DNA of 64,000 bases from Nitrococcus mobilis (GCA_024102725.1 JAGFJL010000059.1:79870-143869); one strand, 5' to 3'; numbered from the stretch's first letter, positions 22,371-31,934 are shown. A program made the numbers and translations. Notes: generated by a model not told the origin, from the sequence alone.

Positions 22371-22754
22371 ATGAGCGGGCGCTATATCCTGAGCATAGTC
22401 ACCGACTTCTCGGCCTCCCATATTCTGGAGGGGCATCCTGGTAAATGCAGCCGCCTGCATGGCCACAACTGGTCGGTGGAGGTGGAAGTCGAAGCACGTG
22501 AGCTGGACCGGCTCGGGATGGCGATCGACTTCGCCGAGCTCAAAGCGGCGACACGGCAAGTCGTTGAAACGATGGATCATCGCCATCTCAACGACTTACC
22601 TGAATTCGCCGGCATCACCCCCACGGCAGAACATGTAGCCGGCGTCATCTACCGAGCACTTCGCACGTGGCTCGACGGACGCCACGCTCGGCTCAGCGCC
22701 GTGACCGTTTGGGAAACCGCGCACGCTCGCGTTCGATATACAGAGGAAGACTGA
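22371..22754 (+). CDS. queD: 6-carboxy-5,6,7,8-tetrahydropterin synthase (QueD/PTPS family)
   Basis: QueD converts 7,8-dihydroneopterin triphosphate to carboxytetrahydropterin, the second step to the queuosine precursor preQ0. It has 127 aa. The zinc ligands H17, H30 and H32 (FSASH...LHGHNW), catalytic Cys26 (GKCSRLHGH), the Asp69-His70 pair (MDHRH) and Glu115 (VWETAHARV) are all present. folE2, the enzyme for the preceding step, begins 3 nt after the stop. tgt and queA of the same pathway are at 60-62 kb. Confidence 0.9.
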   Translation: MSGRYILSIVTDFSASHILEGHPGKCSRLHGHNWSVEVEVEARELDRLGMAIDFAELKAATRQVVETMDHRHLNDLPEFAGITPTAEHVAGVIYRALRTWLDGRHARLSAVTVWETAHARVRYTEED

Positions 22755-22757
22755 AGC

Positions 22758-23591
22758 ATGGCCGAGGCGACAAAAGGTGCACTAGCTCTGCCCATTGAGG
22801 ATGTTCAGGGACGGCAGGATACCCGGCGCATCCCGATCAACAAAGTGGGTATCAAGGACATTCGCCACCCAGTCCGAGTGCGGGCTCGCAATGGCGGGGA
22901 GCAGCATACCGTTGCGACGTTCAACATGTATGTGGACTTGCCGCATCACTTCAAAGGCACGCACATGTCACGGTTTGTGGAGATCCTGGAAGGCCATAAC
23001 CGAGAGATCACCATTGCCTCGTTTAAAGCGATGCTCCGTGAGGTGGCACAGCGCCTCAAAGCGGCATCGGGTCACATCGAAATGCGCTTCCCCTTCTTCA
23101 TCTGCAAACGCGCGCCGGTCTCCGGTGTGGAAAGCCTGCTGGACTATGAAGTGGCTTTCATCGGGGAAACCCGGGGCGATCACATCGAGCTGACGTTAGA
23201 GGTCCTGGTGCCGGTCACCAGCCTATGCCCTTGCTCGAAGTCCATCTCCGAACAGGGTGCGCACAACCAGCGCTCCCGCGTGACCATTCGCGCGCGCACC
23301 GGCGGCTTCATCTGGCTCGAAGAACTGATCCAGATCGCCGAGGACAGCGCCTCGTGCGAGCTTTACGGGCTGCTCAAGCGCCCTGACGAGAAGTACGTCA
23401 CCGAACGGGCCTACAACAATCCCAAATTTGTCGAAGACATCGTGCGCGAGGCGGCGGGGCGCCTCGAGGCCGACGATCGCATCCTCGCCTATAGCGTCGC
23501 CTCGGAAAACTTCGAGTCGATTCATAATCACTCGGCCTACGCGCTCATCGAGCGCGACAAGCAGCTCGCCGCCGAGGAGCGGCAAAGCTGA
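22758..23591 (+). CDS. folE2: GTP cyclohydrolase I, type IB (FolE2)
   Basis: FolE2 opens and recyclises GTP to dihydroneopterin triphosphate, the entry to folate and queuosine. It has 277 aa and belongs to the metal-flexible type IB family, unrelated in sequence to FolE. The metal-site segment [21 protein letters not shown] and the N-terminal [10 protein letters not shown] are diagnostic. folE2 is often under Zur control elsewhere, but no Zur-like palindrome is visible here and it reads as the last gene of xseB-ispA-queD-folE2. Confidence 0.95.
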   Translation: MAEATKGALALPIEDVQGRQDTRRIPINKVGIKDIRHPVRVRARNGGEQHTVATFNMYVDLPHHFKGTHMSRFVEILEGHNREITIASFKAMLREVAQRLKAASGHIEMRFPFFICKRAPVSGVESLLDYEVAFIGETRGDHIELTLEVLVPVTSLCPCSKSISEQGAHNQRSRVTIRARTGGFIWLEELIQIAEDSASCELYGLLKRPDEKYVTERAYNNPKFVEDIVREAAGRLEADDRILAYSVASENFESIHNHSAYALIERDKQLAAEERQS

Positions 23592-23646
23592 TCGACGCCA
23601 GCGCGCGGCGAGCAATGCCGTACGTAGAACGCCGCGCAGGAGGGTT

Positions 23647-23829
23647 ATGGCTGGTGGTGCACGACGGGGAGCGCTCGGAGCGCCGCGAGTGTGTCCGAGC
23701 GCAACGCATAACTTAACGATCTGCGGGGCGGTTCTCGGCGTGGCGGTCAGTGAGCCCTCCTCCCTACCGCCGCGGCAAACGGCCACCGGTGATCATCGTC
23801 AATACGCTCGCATAAAGGGATACATCTAA
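23647..23829 (+). CDS. possible small ORF with strong Shine-Dalgarno, unrecognised
   Basis: A 60-codon frame in the folE2 to PA2779-like gap, starting MAGGARRGALGAP. AGGAGGG ends only 2 nt before the ATG, closer than ideal. The protein resembles no family I know and has no transmembrane segment. It may be spurious. Confidence 0.2.
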   Translation: MAGGARRGALGAPRVCPSATHNLTICGAVLGVAVSEPSSLPPRQTATGDHRQYARIKGYI

Positions 23830-23857
23830 CCCGAGGCCGAACGTCAAGGAGGAAACT

Positions 23858-24274
23858 ATGCTGGAGCTCCAACACCACTGTCGCTGGCTTTGCAGCCTCA
23901 TCGCGGTTGTTCTCGTGCTTACGGTGGTACCCGTTCCAGCGGCACAGGCCAGACTAATCAGTACCCAAGCATTGGCCGCCGGCGCGGCCGCCGACGCTGC
24001 GCGGGCACGGATCGAGGCTATGTTGGAACGCGACGAGGTGCACGCACAACTCGTCGCGCTGGGCGTCGATCCGCAGGCAGCGCGTGATCGCGTGGCCGCC
24101 TTGTCCGACACGCAGGCCAGAGCATTGGCAAAGCACATCGACAGTATGCCGGCAGGCGGTAGCACCCTTACTTTTCTTGTTGGGATCGGGCTCGTCGTCT
24201 TCCTTGTGCTGCTGGTAACGGACATTCTCGGCTTCACGGATGTATTCCCGTTCGTGAAAAAAACAGTGCATTGA
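23858..24274 (+). CDS. PA2779-family small membrane protein
   Basis: A 138-aa protein preceded by the strong ribosome-binding site AAGGAGG at 23846-23852. It has an N-terminal signal or anchor helix (LCSLIAVVLVLTVV...AAQA), a helical periplasmic middle rich in Ala/Arg with the segment VAALSDTQARALAKHIDSMPAGG, and a C-terminal membrane helix (FLVGIGLVVFLVLLVTDILGF) with the tail DVFPFVKK. This fits the PA2779 family, always found with a PA2778-type peptidase, as here. Function unknown. Confidence 0.75.
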   Translation: MLELQHHCRWLCSLIAVVLVLTVVPVPAAQARLISTQALAAGAAADAARARIEAMLERDEVHAQLVALGVDPQAARDRVAALSDTQARALAKHIDSMPAGGSTLTFLVGIGLVVFLVLLVTDILGFTDVFPFVKKTVH

Positions 24275-25266
24275 TGAGTGAATTCGGCCGGACGACGACG
24301 GTCTTGCCACGACCGTTGTCCGTTCTGTGCGCGGGGTTGCTCACACTGGCCGGGTGCGCCTCTCAGAACGGTCCGCAATCGCTGGCCCTCACGCACACCG
24401 TGCCGCCCGTCGAATTGCTCGATGTACCGTTCTATCCCCAAACCGCCTATCATTGCGGCCCGGCCGCGCTGGCCATGGTACTGGGCTGGAGCGGGGTGAG
24501 CGCCGACCCTGAGCGGCTCGGCACCGAACTCTACATTCCGGCTAAACAAGGCACGCTACAGGCTGAATTGGTGGCCCGCGCCCGCCGCAGCCGTCGCCTC
24601 GCATATATCATCCCACCGCAACTATCCGAGCTGTTGCGCGAGTTGGCGGCGAAACACCCGGTGCTGGTGTTGCAAAATCTGGGGTTGGGCTGGTACCCAA
24701 TCTGGCACTATGCGGTGGTAGTCGGAGTTCAACCGGCAAACGGCAATCTGGTGCTGCGCTCGGGCGATGAGCGCCGGCACGTGGTAGCGATCGAGACCTT
24801 CGAGCGAACCTGGGCGCGCGCGGAGCGTTGGGGAATCGTCGTGCTACCGCCTGGAGAGTTGCCGGCAACCGCCACCGCCGCGCGGCTGTTCCAGTCGCTG
24901 GCGGAGCTGGAAACGCAGCACGCCCCAATGACAACCTTGCCAAGCTGGCGGGCCGCCGTAAAACGTTTCCCGAAGGACGGCCGCCTCGCTCTGGGGCTGG
25001 CCAATGCGCTCTATGACACTGAACGTTTGGCAAGCGCAGCCGCTGTGCTCAAGGCGGCGCTCGAGCGTCAAACCGACCGGAGCGCGGTGCTTTACAACAA
25101 TCTGGCGCAGATCGAGGCCGATCGAGGTGATTGGGCGGCGGCCGAGGCGGCCGCCGTGGAAGCCGTCCGCCTGGGCGGCCCATTTGTAGCCACCTTCCGA
25201 GCGACTCTGCGGACAATCCGGTGCCGCCGCGCAGGCCAGTCTACGGATTGTGAGCCGGCTTTATAA
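24274..25266 (+). CDS. PA2778-family C39-like cysteine peptidase lipoprotein with TPR tail
   Basis: The ATG at 24274 shares one base with the upstream stop. The signal peptide ends in the lipobox LAGC, so this is a predicted lipoprotein. The C39-like papain-fold domain has catalytic Cys in YHCGPAALAMVL, His in PIWHYAVVVGV and LRSGD. The C-terminal third (about residues 215-320) forms TPR-like helices (FPKDGRLALGLANALYDTERL). The TPR fusion is typical of PA2778 homologues. The substrate is unknown; processing or tethering of the partner membrane protein is an inference. Confidence 0.78.
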   Translation: MSEFGRTTTVLPRPLSVLCAGLLTLAGCASQNGPQSLALTHTVPPVELLDVPFYPQTAYHCGPAALAMVLGWSGVSADPERLGTELYIPAKQGTLQAELVARARRSRRLAYIIPPQLSELLRELAAKHPVLVLQNLGLGWYPIWHYAVVVGVQPANGNLVLRSGDERRHVVAIETFERTWARAERWGIVVLPPGELPATATAARLFQSLAELETQHAPMTTLPSWRAAVKRFPKDGRLALGLANALYDTERLASAAAVLKAALERQTDRSAVLYNNLAQIEADRGDWAAAEAAAVEAVRLGGPFVATFRATLRTIRCRRAGQSTDCEPAL

Positions 25267-25408
25267 CGCCTCCGGCATATGCTTGATCGTTATAGGCACA
25301 AGCTTCGGCAGAGCCGCTGCTGCACACGAAGCGCTCGACAACTGTGGCCGCTTTCGACGATCATACGCGCCAAACAGCGACACCAAACCACGAACTTCAG
25401 CATCAAAC

Positions 25409-27226
25409 GTGATCGAAAAACTCCGCAATATTGCCATCATCGCCCATGTCGACCACGGTAAAACGACCCTGGTCGACCGTCTTCTGCAAGACTCCGGCAG
25501 TCTTCAGAATCGGGGCGCTCTGCCCGAGCGCGTCATGGATTCCAACGAAATCGAACGCGAACGCGGCATTACCATCCTCTCGAAGAACACGGCAATCGAG
25601 TGGCGAGGCCATCGCATCAATATCGTCGACACCCCTGGTCACGCCGACTTCGGCGGTGAGGTGGAACGGGTGTTGTCGATGGTCGACAGCGTGCTGCTAT
25701 TGGTCGACGCCGTCGATGGACCTATGCCCCAAACCCGATTCGTCACCGACAAAGCACTGGCACAGGGCTTTCGGCCAATCGTGGTGATTAACAAAATCGA
25801 TCGGCCGCAGGCACGCCCAAGCTGGGTCCTGGACCAAACCTTCGATTTGTTCGCCGAACTGGGCGCGAGCGACGAACAGCTGGACTTCCCCGTGGTCTAC
25901 TGCTCCGCCTTGAACGGCTATGCGAGCCTAACACCGGCCGTTCGAACGGGCGACATGACCGCCTTGTTCGAGATCATTCGAGATCATGTGCCGCCGCCAG
26001 CCGTCGATCCCGAGGGGCCGTTTCAGATGCAAGTCAGCGCGCTCGATTACAGCAGCTACGTGGGCCTCATCGGCATCGGGCGGATCAAGCGCGGACGCGT
26101 ATGGACCAACAGATCGGTAGTGACGATTGATCGCGCAGGCGGTTGCCGCACAGGCCGCATCCTTCAGGTGCTCGGCTTCCTCGGACTGAACCGCCTCGAA
26201 GTAAGCGCCGCGCAAGCCGGCGATATCATCGCGTTCTCGGGTGTGCCGGGCGTACAGATCTCGGACACTCTCTGCGATCCCGGTGCCGTCGAAGCGTTGC
26301 CGCCCTTGAGTGTCGACGAGCCCACAATCGCCATGACATTCCAAGTGAACACCTCGCCGCTTGCCGGGCGCGATGGACGCTACATCACCGCCCCGCAGAT
26401 TCGCGAGCGCCTCGAGCGCGAGCTCCAACACAACGTCGCCCTACGGGTAACCGAAACCGAAGATCCGGATAAGCTGCGCGTCTGCGGTCGTGGCGAGTTG
26501 CATCTGTCCATCCTGATCGAGAATATGCGTCGCGAAGGCTACGAACTCGGCGTCTCCCGCCCTGAGGTGATCCTCCGCGAGATCGATGGGGAGCGCCAGG
26601 AGCCGTGGGAACGGGTGAGCGTGGATGTAGCCGAACTCCACCAAGGCCCCGTCATGGAGAAGCTCGGGGCGCGGGGTGGTGCACTGCAGAACATGCATCC
26701 CCCCAGCCAGGGCCGCGTCCGTCTGGACTACTTGATACCGGCCCGTGGGCTCATCGGTTTTCGCACCCAGTTTCTTAGCGCAACCTCGGGTAGCGGGCTG
26801 CTGTACCACGTCTTCGATCATTACGGACCCGTCAAACCGGGACCATACGGCCAGCGTCCGAATGGAGCCATGGTTGCCAATGCCGGCGGCCGTGCGCTTG
26901 GCTACGCACTGTTCAACCTCCAGGAGCGCGGCCGGCTGCTGATCGGCCCAGGCGACGAAGTCTACGAAGGTATGGTCATCGGCCTTCACAACCGCGACAA
27001 CGACTTGCTCGTGAACCCACTGAAAGCCAAGCAACTGACCAACATCCGAGCCGCCGGCAGCGACGAGAGCATCATCCTAACGCCACCGCTGCGGCTCACG
27101 CTGGAGCAGGCGCTGGAGATCATCGATCAAGACGAAGTGGTGGAAGTGACCCCCAACGCCATCCGGGTGCGCAAAAAGCTCCTGCGTGAGCACGAACGCA
27201 AGCGCGCCGCGCGGGTTTCAGTGTAG
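25409..27226 (+). CDS. typA: ribosome-associated GTPase TypA/BipA
   Basis: This translational GTPase binds 70S ribosomes, helps 50S assembly at low temperature, and affects stress and virulence traits. The GTG at 25409 is taken as the start because the family begins [19 protein letters not shown]; upstream in-frame residues (from 25250) are unrelated. The resulting 605 aa match E. coli TypA (607). G1 is [10 protein letters not shown]2 ERERGITI, G3 [12 protein letters not shown] and G4 [12 protein letters not shown]. The BipA-specific C-terminal domain follows ([23 protein letters not shown]). It is convergent with the YgjP-like gene. Confidence 0.96.
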   Translation: MIEKLRNIAIIAHVDHGKTTLVDRLLQDSGSLQNRGALPERVMDSNEIERERGITILSKNTAIEWRGHRINIVDTPGHADFGGEVERVLSMVDSVLLLVDAVDGPMPQTRFVTDKALAQGFRPIVVINKIDRPQARPSWVLDQTFDLFAELGASDEQLDFPVVYCSALNGYASLTPAVRTGDMTALFEIIRDHVPPPAVDPEGPFQMQVSALDYSSYVGLIGIGRIKRGRVWTNRSVVTIDRAGGCRTGRILQVLGFLGLNRLEVSAAQAGDIIAFSGVPGVQISDTLCDPGAVEALPPLSVDEPTIAMTFQVNTSPLAGRDGRYITAPQIRERLERELQHNVALRVTETEDPDKLRVCGRGELHLSILIENMRREGYELGVSRPEVILREIDGERQEPWERVSVDVAELHQGPVMEKLGARGGALQNMHPPSQGRVRLDYLIPARGLIGFRTQFLSATSGSGLLYHVFDHYGPVKPGPYGQRPNGAMVANAGGRALGYALFNLQERGRLLIGPGDEVYEGMVIGLHNRDNDLLVNPLKAKQLTNIRAAGSDESIILTPPLRLTLEQALEIIDQDEVVEVTPNAIRVRKKLLREHERKRAARVSV

Positions 27227-27239
27227 CGTGGGCTCCACA

Positions 27240-27992
27240 TTAAATTGGCTCCAAAGCTCGGTGGCGCCGGCGCCAGTCCGGCAGCACCTCATCCAACAAT
27301 GCATAGAATCTGGCCGAGTGGTCGAACACTCGCAGATGACAGAGTTCATGGACGACAACGTAATCGATCAGCTCCAGGCGCCGCTCCACCAAGCCGGTGT
27401 TGAGGGTAATGACCCCGCAATAGGAGCAGCTGCCCCAACGGCGCGACATACGCCGCAGCCGTAACGGCGGCAGCTCTAGTTCCCCATAGGCGGGATGCTC
27501 GCTCCAATACGCCAAACGCTCGGCGAAGACTTCGCTCGCTCGATCTCGGTACCATTGCTCTAAAAGCCGCTTGACCCGCGTGGGGTCGGTAGGCTCACGC
27601 AGCGTGAGCAGCAGCCGCCCATCGATTAGTCGTCCCTGCCGGGGCGAGCCCGCGCGCAGGGCAAGCACCATCCACTCACCAAGATAACGATGGTGCTCAC
27701 CTTGCGTATACTGCAACGCTCGCGTTGGCGGATAGGTGGCTACCCGCTCAAGCTGCCACATGATCCAACCGCGGCGCCGGCGCACGAACTCCAGCACTGC
27801 CTCGAGCGGGCATGCAACGGGGGCGCGAACCTCGACCGTAGCATCGCGATGCACGTGAATAGCCAAGGTGCGGCGCCGGCGGCGTTGCAGAACAACACGC
27901 AAAGACCGGCCCGGCGCCAGCACTGCAGTCAAACGCTGGGTAACCCCACCACGGCAGCGCATTACAGCGGCAACTGGGCGCTTTGCGCTCAC
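27240..27992 (-). CDS. YgjP-like zinc metallopeptidase (M48-type)
   Basis: The C-terminal half carries the zinc signature VVHELCHLRVFDHSARFY (HExxH) with conserved WGSCSYCGVITLN before it, as in the YgjP/SprT-like WLM group. The start is unclear. GTG 27992, 2 nt after the srkA stop, gives 250 aa; ATG 27962 gives 240 aa. The N-terminal part (VVLQRRRRRTLAIHVHRDATVEVRAP) is the usual YgjP lead-in. Function unknown; homologues have no agreed substrate. Confidence 0.82.
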   Translation of the reverse strand: MSAKRPVAAVMRCRGGVTQRLTAVLAPGRSLRVVLQRRRRRTLAIHVHRDATVEVRAPVACPLEAVLEFVRRRRGWIMWQLERVATYPPTRALQYTQGEHHRYLGEWMVLALRAGSPRQGRLIDGRLLLTLREPTDPTRVKRLLEQWYRDRASEVFAERLAYWSEHPAYGELELPPLRLRRMSRRWGSCSYCGVITLNTGLVERRLELIDYVVVHELCHLRVFDHSARFYALLDEVLPDWRRRHRALEPI

Positions 27993-27994
27993 GG

Positions 27995-28978
27995 CTAAGC
28001 CACTAATGGCGGTTCGTCGAGCGCGGCGGCCTGCTCGCGTAGCGCCAACACATGCTCTTCCCAGTAACGATCGCTGCCAAACCACGGGAAGGCGAGTGGA
28101 AAAGCCGGATCGGACCAGCGCCGCGCGAGCCAGGCCGAATAATTCATCATCCGCAGTGTGCGCAACGCTTCCACCACCACCAGCTCCCGACGATCGAGCT
28201 CATAAAAATCCTCGTAGCCAGCTAGCAAATCCGAGAGTTGCAGTATCATCTCCGCACGGCTTCCAGAGAGCAGCATCCACAGATCCTGTATGGCGGGACC
28301 ACAAAGGCAGTCGTCCAAGTCCACAAAATGCGGCCCTGCCTCCGTCCAAAGGATGTTGCCCAGGTGGCAGTCACCATGAAGGCGCAGCTGCCCAAGCTCA
28401 CCAACGCGGGCATAGCAACGGCGAATCGCCGCCAGCAGATCTCGGCTTAGCGTCTCGTAAGCACTCACCAAGTGCGCTGGAATGAAACCCTGCTCGAGCA
28501 GGTAGCGGCACGGCGCCTCACCATAGTCGGCAATCCTCAGGGTCGGCCGATGCACAAATGGCCGGCTGGCACCGACCGCATGAATACGCCCGAGAAACCG
28601 ACCCAGGCGCACACGGCAATCCGGATCGTCCAGCTCCGGCGAGCGCCCGCCGCGGCGCGGGAAGACGGCGTAGCGAAAACCCTGATGGTAATGCAATGTT
28701 GCGCCGGCGAAAGACAGTGGTGCAACCACCGGAATCTCGTGCCTGACCAATTCCGCCGCAAAGGCGTGCTCTTCGAGAATGGCCTGGTCACTCCAGCGCC
28801 CTGGACGATAGAACTTGACCACCAGCGGCTCGGCGTCGTCGAGGCCAACTTGATAGACCCGGTTCTCATAGCTGTTCAATGCCAGCAGCCGGCCATTGCT
28901 GGTCACTCCCAATGCCTCCACGGCCGTGAGTACGATTTCGGGCACTAAGGCTGCATAGGGATGCGGACTCGGATCCAC
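27995..28978 (-). CDS. srkA: stress-response Ser/Thr kinase SrkA (YihE/RdoA)
   Basis: This aminoglycoside-phosphotransferase-fold protein kinase protects cells from oxidative stress and MazF-linked death in E. coli. The GTG at 28978 is chosen because it has AGAGG 4 nt upstream, gives 327 aa (E. coli 328), and lies 28 nt downstream of a well-formed promoter. The ATG at 29164 would add 62 unrelated residues. Motifs: LNSYENRVYQVGLDD, ATP-binding Lys in VVKFYRPGRWSDQAILEEHAFA, catalytic loop LRLHGDCHLGNILW and metal-binding DLDDCLCGP. Confidence 0.93.
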   Translation of the reverse strand: MDPSPHPYAALVPEIVLTAVEALGVTSNGRLLALNSYENRVYQVGLDDAEPLVVKFYRPGRWSDQAILEEHAFAAELVRHEIPVVAPLSFAGATLHYHQGFRYAVFPRRGGRSPELDDPDCRVRLGRFLGRIHAVGASRPFVHRPTLRIADYGEAPCRYLLEQGFIPAHLVSAYETLSRDLLAAIRRCYARVGELGQLRLHGDCHLGNILWTEAGPHFVDLDDCLCGPAIQDLWMLLSGSRAEMILQLSDLLAGYEDFYELDRRELVVVEALRTLRMMNYSAWLARRWSDPAFPLAFPWFGSDRYWEEHVLALREQAAALDEPPLVA

Positions 28979-29012
28979 CTTGCCTCTTCGGAGTCGCAAC
29001 GACAAGTTTAAT

Positions 29013-29041
29013 ACTATAAGGTGCCCGCCCGAGGAGGTGAA
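29013..29041 (-). promoter_or_regulatory. sigma70-type promoter for srkA
   Basis: TTCACC (-35), 17-bp spacer, TATAGT (-10) on the minus strand. The predicted start near 29006 gives a 28-nt leader to the srkA GTG. A second, weaker TATAAT lies at 29109-29114 on the same strand. Confidence 0.5.
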
Positions 29042-29270
29042 GCGGGCAGTGCAGCGTGGGGCGGCTGCACGGGTTCGAGCCGCAGCACCGACTCGGGCAA
29101 GCAATCCGATTATACTTGAAGAAGTTGTTAGCAAAACCGCCGAGGGAACGGCTGCAACTTGCACGTAAGGGTGGCCACTCTCGCGCGCTGTTGCGCTATA
29201 CCCGATACTGCTGCTGGAACTCCGGTGGCCAAATGGGGTCGATTAGCTAAAGCATTTGGATGAGAGATCG

Positions 29271-29528
29271 ATGCGTAAACAATACTACCTGCCGACCCGC
29301 AACCCGCTGGCACAAGTATTTGCCACGCTGGCCTTCGTGGTGGTAGCCGCAGTGGCGGCCATATTTGGCGCGTTTATACTCGCAGCGGTCATCGGCTTGG
29401 GAGCCATACTGGCCCTGATCGTTGCCGTGCGAGTATGGTGGCTGCGCCGGCGACTGCGGCGCGGCGCAGCTGAACCGGGGACGAACGTCGGCACTACCAT
29501 CGAAGGGGAATACCGGCGTTATCGCTAA
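29271..29528 (+). CDS. small two-helix membrane protein, unrecognised
   Basis: An 85-aa protein starting MRKQYYLPTRNPLAQVF. The ATG at 29271 has GAGAG 4 nt upstream; an in-frame ATG at 29256 has none. Two closely spaced hydrophobic helices (VFATLAFVVVAAVAAIF and ILAAVIGLGAILALIVAV) are followed by a basic RVWWLRRRLRRG and a polar C-terminus. No family recognised. Codon use resembles its neighbours, so it looks resident. It stands alone, divergent from srkA. Confidence 0.7.
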   Translation: MRKQYYLPTRNPLAQVFATLAFVVVAAVAAIFGAFILAAVIGLGAILALIVAVRVWWLRRRLRRGAAEPGTNVGTTIEGEYRRYR

Positions 29529-29583
29529 AGCGCGTTATGGGTGCTTTCTGCTGCCATAAGTGCCCCGAACTCTCCGAGCAAGG

Positions 29584-29605
29584 CCCGGCGATAGGGTACG
29601 CCGGG
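29584..29605. terminator. 7-bp GC hairpin between convergent genes
   Basis: CCCGGCG, 8-nt loop, CGCCGGG. It lies 56 bp after the small membrane protein stop and about 100 bp before the convergent PHP phosphatase stop. It lacks a U-tract, so it is a candidate rather than a clear intrinsic terminator. Confidence 0.35.
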
Positions 29606-29702
29606 GAAGACAGGTGCTCATATCTACCATCATTCTGCTTTGAATTCATAGGAAACCGGATAGAGCGTGAGATCTCGAAGTGGCGGGGCAGCGGACCACC
29701 TC

Positions 29703-30590
29703 TCAGCTCGGAGCGTCGAGCTCGTCAGCGGAGGCAACGGGCGCTGCTTGTGGCAGCAATACCCCACGCTCCCAGATGGGCACCACCCCTTGCGGCAGCG
29801 GCCTGATATTCCCTATGTCGTTCCAAGGCGAGTGGACGGTATGAAAATCCGAGCCCAACGAACCCGCCAAACCCAAACGCCGGGCATAAGCCGCCGCGGT
29901 TGAAGTCTGCTCCGCAGTGCCGCCACCGGTGACGATTTCGAGCGCATCCCCGCCCGCTGCGGCAAACGCCGTCAACATCCGCCGTAGAAAAGCACGTGGA
30001 TATCGATATTGTAACGGATGCGCCAGTACGGCAAGGCCGCCCGCCTGGTGCACCCAACTCACAACCTCATCGAGGCCCGCCCATTGGGCTTGGACATAGC
30101 CGGGCCGGCCACGGCTTAGGTAACGGCGGAAGGCCTCGCTTGGATCCGCGGCCAAACCTCGCAGGACCAATAGCCGAGCATAATGGGCACGCCCAACGAC
30201 ATCACCCTGAACGAGCGTGCATACATTATCCCAGGCGCCATCGAGTCCGGCGCGTTCCAACAACCGCGCCATTTCCCGGGCGCGCTGCACTCGGGCCAAG
30301 CGAATCTTGGTCAAGCCACGCTGCAGCGATGCGTTTTCCGCATCCACGCCGAGCCCCACGATGTGGAGCGTCCGACCGGCCCAGGTAACGGAGACTTCGA
30401 CTCCCGAGATCAGCGTCACCCCTTTGAGTTGGGCGCTGCGACGCGCCGCCGGCAAGCCATCAGTCGTGTCGTGATCGGTCAGCGCAAGTACCCGTACTCC
30501 ACGCTCGGCCGCGCGCGCCACCAAATCAGCCGGCGGCAAAACTCCATCCGAGGCGGTCGAATGAGCATGCAGATCGATTGGACTGTTCAT
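29703..30590 (-). CDS. rnm: PHP-domain nucleoside 3',5'-bisphosphate phosphatase/5'-3' exonuclease (YciV/RnaAM type)
   Basis: A 295-aa trinuclear-metal phosphoesterase. PHP motifs: DLHAHSTASDG, LTDHDTTDG, GVEVSV, LAHPLQY and SDFHTVHSPW. The size and the VGRAHYARLLVLRG insertion fit the YciV/RNase AM family, which degrades 3',5'-pAp and matures the 5' end of 23S rRNA in E. coli. The last ~20 residues are a variable tail. Confidence 0.88.
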   Translation of the reverse strand: MNSPIDLHAHSTASDGVLPPADLVARAAERGVRVLALTDHDTTDGLPAARRSAQLKGVTLISGVEVSVTWAGRTLHIVGLGVDAENASLQRGLTKIRLARVQRAREMARLLERAGLDGAWDNVCTLVQGDVVGRAHYARLLVLRGLAADPSEAFRRYLSRGRPGYVQAQWAGLDEVVSWVHQAGGLAVLAHPLQYRYPRAFLRRMLTAFAAAGGDALEIVTGGGTAEQTSTAAAYARRLGLAGSLGSDFHTVHSPWNDIGNIRPLPQGVVPIWERGVLLPQAAPVASADELDAPS

Positions 30591-30773
30591 GCTTAGTCGG
30601 CTCCTTGCGCCTAGCCGGCGGACACGCGTGTATCGGCGCTGAACCGATCACATGATCGATGAACTTGCATCTTGCGCAAGCCCGGCGCAAAGCGAATGCC
30701 ACCTTCGATTTTAGTCCACACGAGTTGTGGCGAGGGTTCTATCGATCCGCCCTGTCGCTGTTGTAGCCGAGCT

Positions 30774-31934
30774 TCAATCAGCCAACATGGGGGTTTCGAC
30801 CGGGCTGACCTTTACGCCTTCATCCGTGACCCACTCCACCGCACCGCCGCGCTCCGGCCGGCGTTTGCCACGATAAAGCGCTTCATCTATGGCTCTGAGC
30901 AGGACCGGCAACGAGGTGCCGTGTCGCGGCGCCGCAGCGAGCCCGAAGGTCACTGTGCAACACAAAGCGTTTTCCCGTGCCCATACGGCCACAGACTCCT
31001 GAATGCGCCGAGCAACCCGCTCAGCGCCGGCAAGATCTATATCCAACAGGATAAGAACGAACTCATCTCCGCCGTAGCGAGCGGCTATGTCGTGGCTGCG
31101 AATCGAGCGCTGCAAAATACGGGCGAAACGTCTCAACACCAAATCCCCGACGCCATGGCCATGGCGGTCGTTGATCTGTTTGAAATCGTCCATATCGGCG
31201 AACATCACTGCGACTTCACCGCCATGTTCCAAAAGACCTCTGAGCAGAGTATCGGCCGCCTCTTCCAAGGCACGCCGGTTAACCAACCCCGTCAAGCAAT
31301 CCAACCGGCTGCGTTCTTCCAAATTGAACCGTGAACGCTCGATACGGCTCATGAGAACGTAGGTGTAGAGCAAAATGATGCCGCCGAAAAGATTGAGGAA
31401 GACCAGCCCAGGGGTAATCTGGGTAATTCCGCCGGCGCCATTCACCGACAGCGCCACCATTGCCCCAGCGAACGTTCCGACGATTGCCTCGGCGAACAGC
31501 ACCATGCCATAGCGCATACCATTACCGAGCACAACCATGATGAAGGCAAGCACCGAGGGTGGAACTTGGTAGGGGTCATTGGCGACACAAAGTGAAACCG
31601 CTACGAGATCCACCCACATAGCCAGCCGATAGCGTGCCGGGCAGATCGGTCGGTGCACTGCATGCCAAAGCAGAATCGTATTGAGAACACCGTGGCCGAG
31701 CAACACGGCGGTAATCGTTGAGGCGGGCAACCACAGTGGTCCAGGCACCGGCGGGTAGTTGAAGAACACGATTCCCAGCACCATGAACAGATACCGGGTT
31801 AAAAACTGCAGCAGTTGCTCCCACCAGCCCGGATAGCGGATGCGCTCAAGCTGCGCGACTGAACGCCAGCTCGGCGATCGACGACGATCCCTACCCGAGC
31901 GACGCTCCCTCGCCTGTTTAGCATATCTTTCCAT
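30774..31934 (-). CDS. membrane-bound diguanylate cyclase
   Basis: 386 aa. After a basic N-terminus (RERRSGRDRRR), residues 45-195 form about six transmembrane helices, resembling a MASE2-type sensor. The GGDEF domain is intact: DxD-type metal site FADMDDFKQIND, active motif RYGGDEF (288-292), and a canonical inhibitory site RSHD (279-282) exactly five residues before GGDEF. Unlike the FimX homologue at 14.7-16.8 kb, this enzyme should synthesise c-di-GMP and be product-inhibited. The input signal is unknown. Confidence 0.9.
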   Translation of the reverse strand: MERYAKQARERRSGRDRRRSPSWRSVAQLERIRYPGWWEQLLQFLTRYLFMVLGIVFFNYPPVPGPLWLPASTITAVLLGHGVLNTILLWHAVHRPICPARYRLAMWVDLVAVSLCVANDPYQVPPSVLAFIMVVLGNGMRYGMVLFAEAIVGTFAGAMVALSVNGAGGITQITPGLVFLNLFGGIILLYTYVLMSRIERSRFNLEERSRLDCLTGLVNRRALEEAADTLLRGLLEHGGEVAVMFADMDDFKQINDRHGHGVGDLVLRRFARILQRSIRSHDIAARYGGDEFVLILLDIDLAGAERVARRIQESVAVWARENALCCTVTFGLAAAPRHGTSLPVLLRAIDEALYRGKRRPERGGAVEWVTDEGVKVSPVETPMLAD

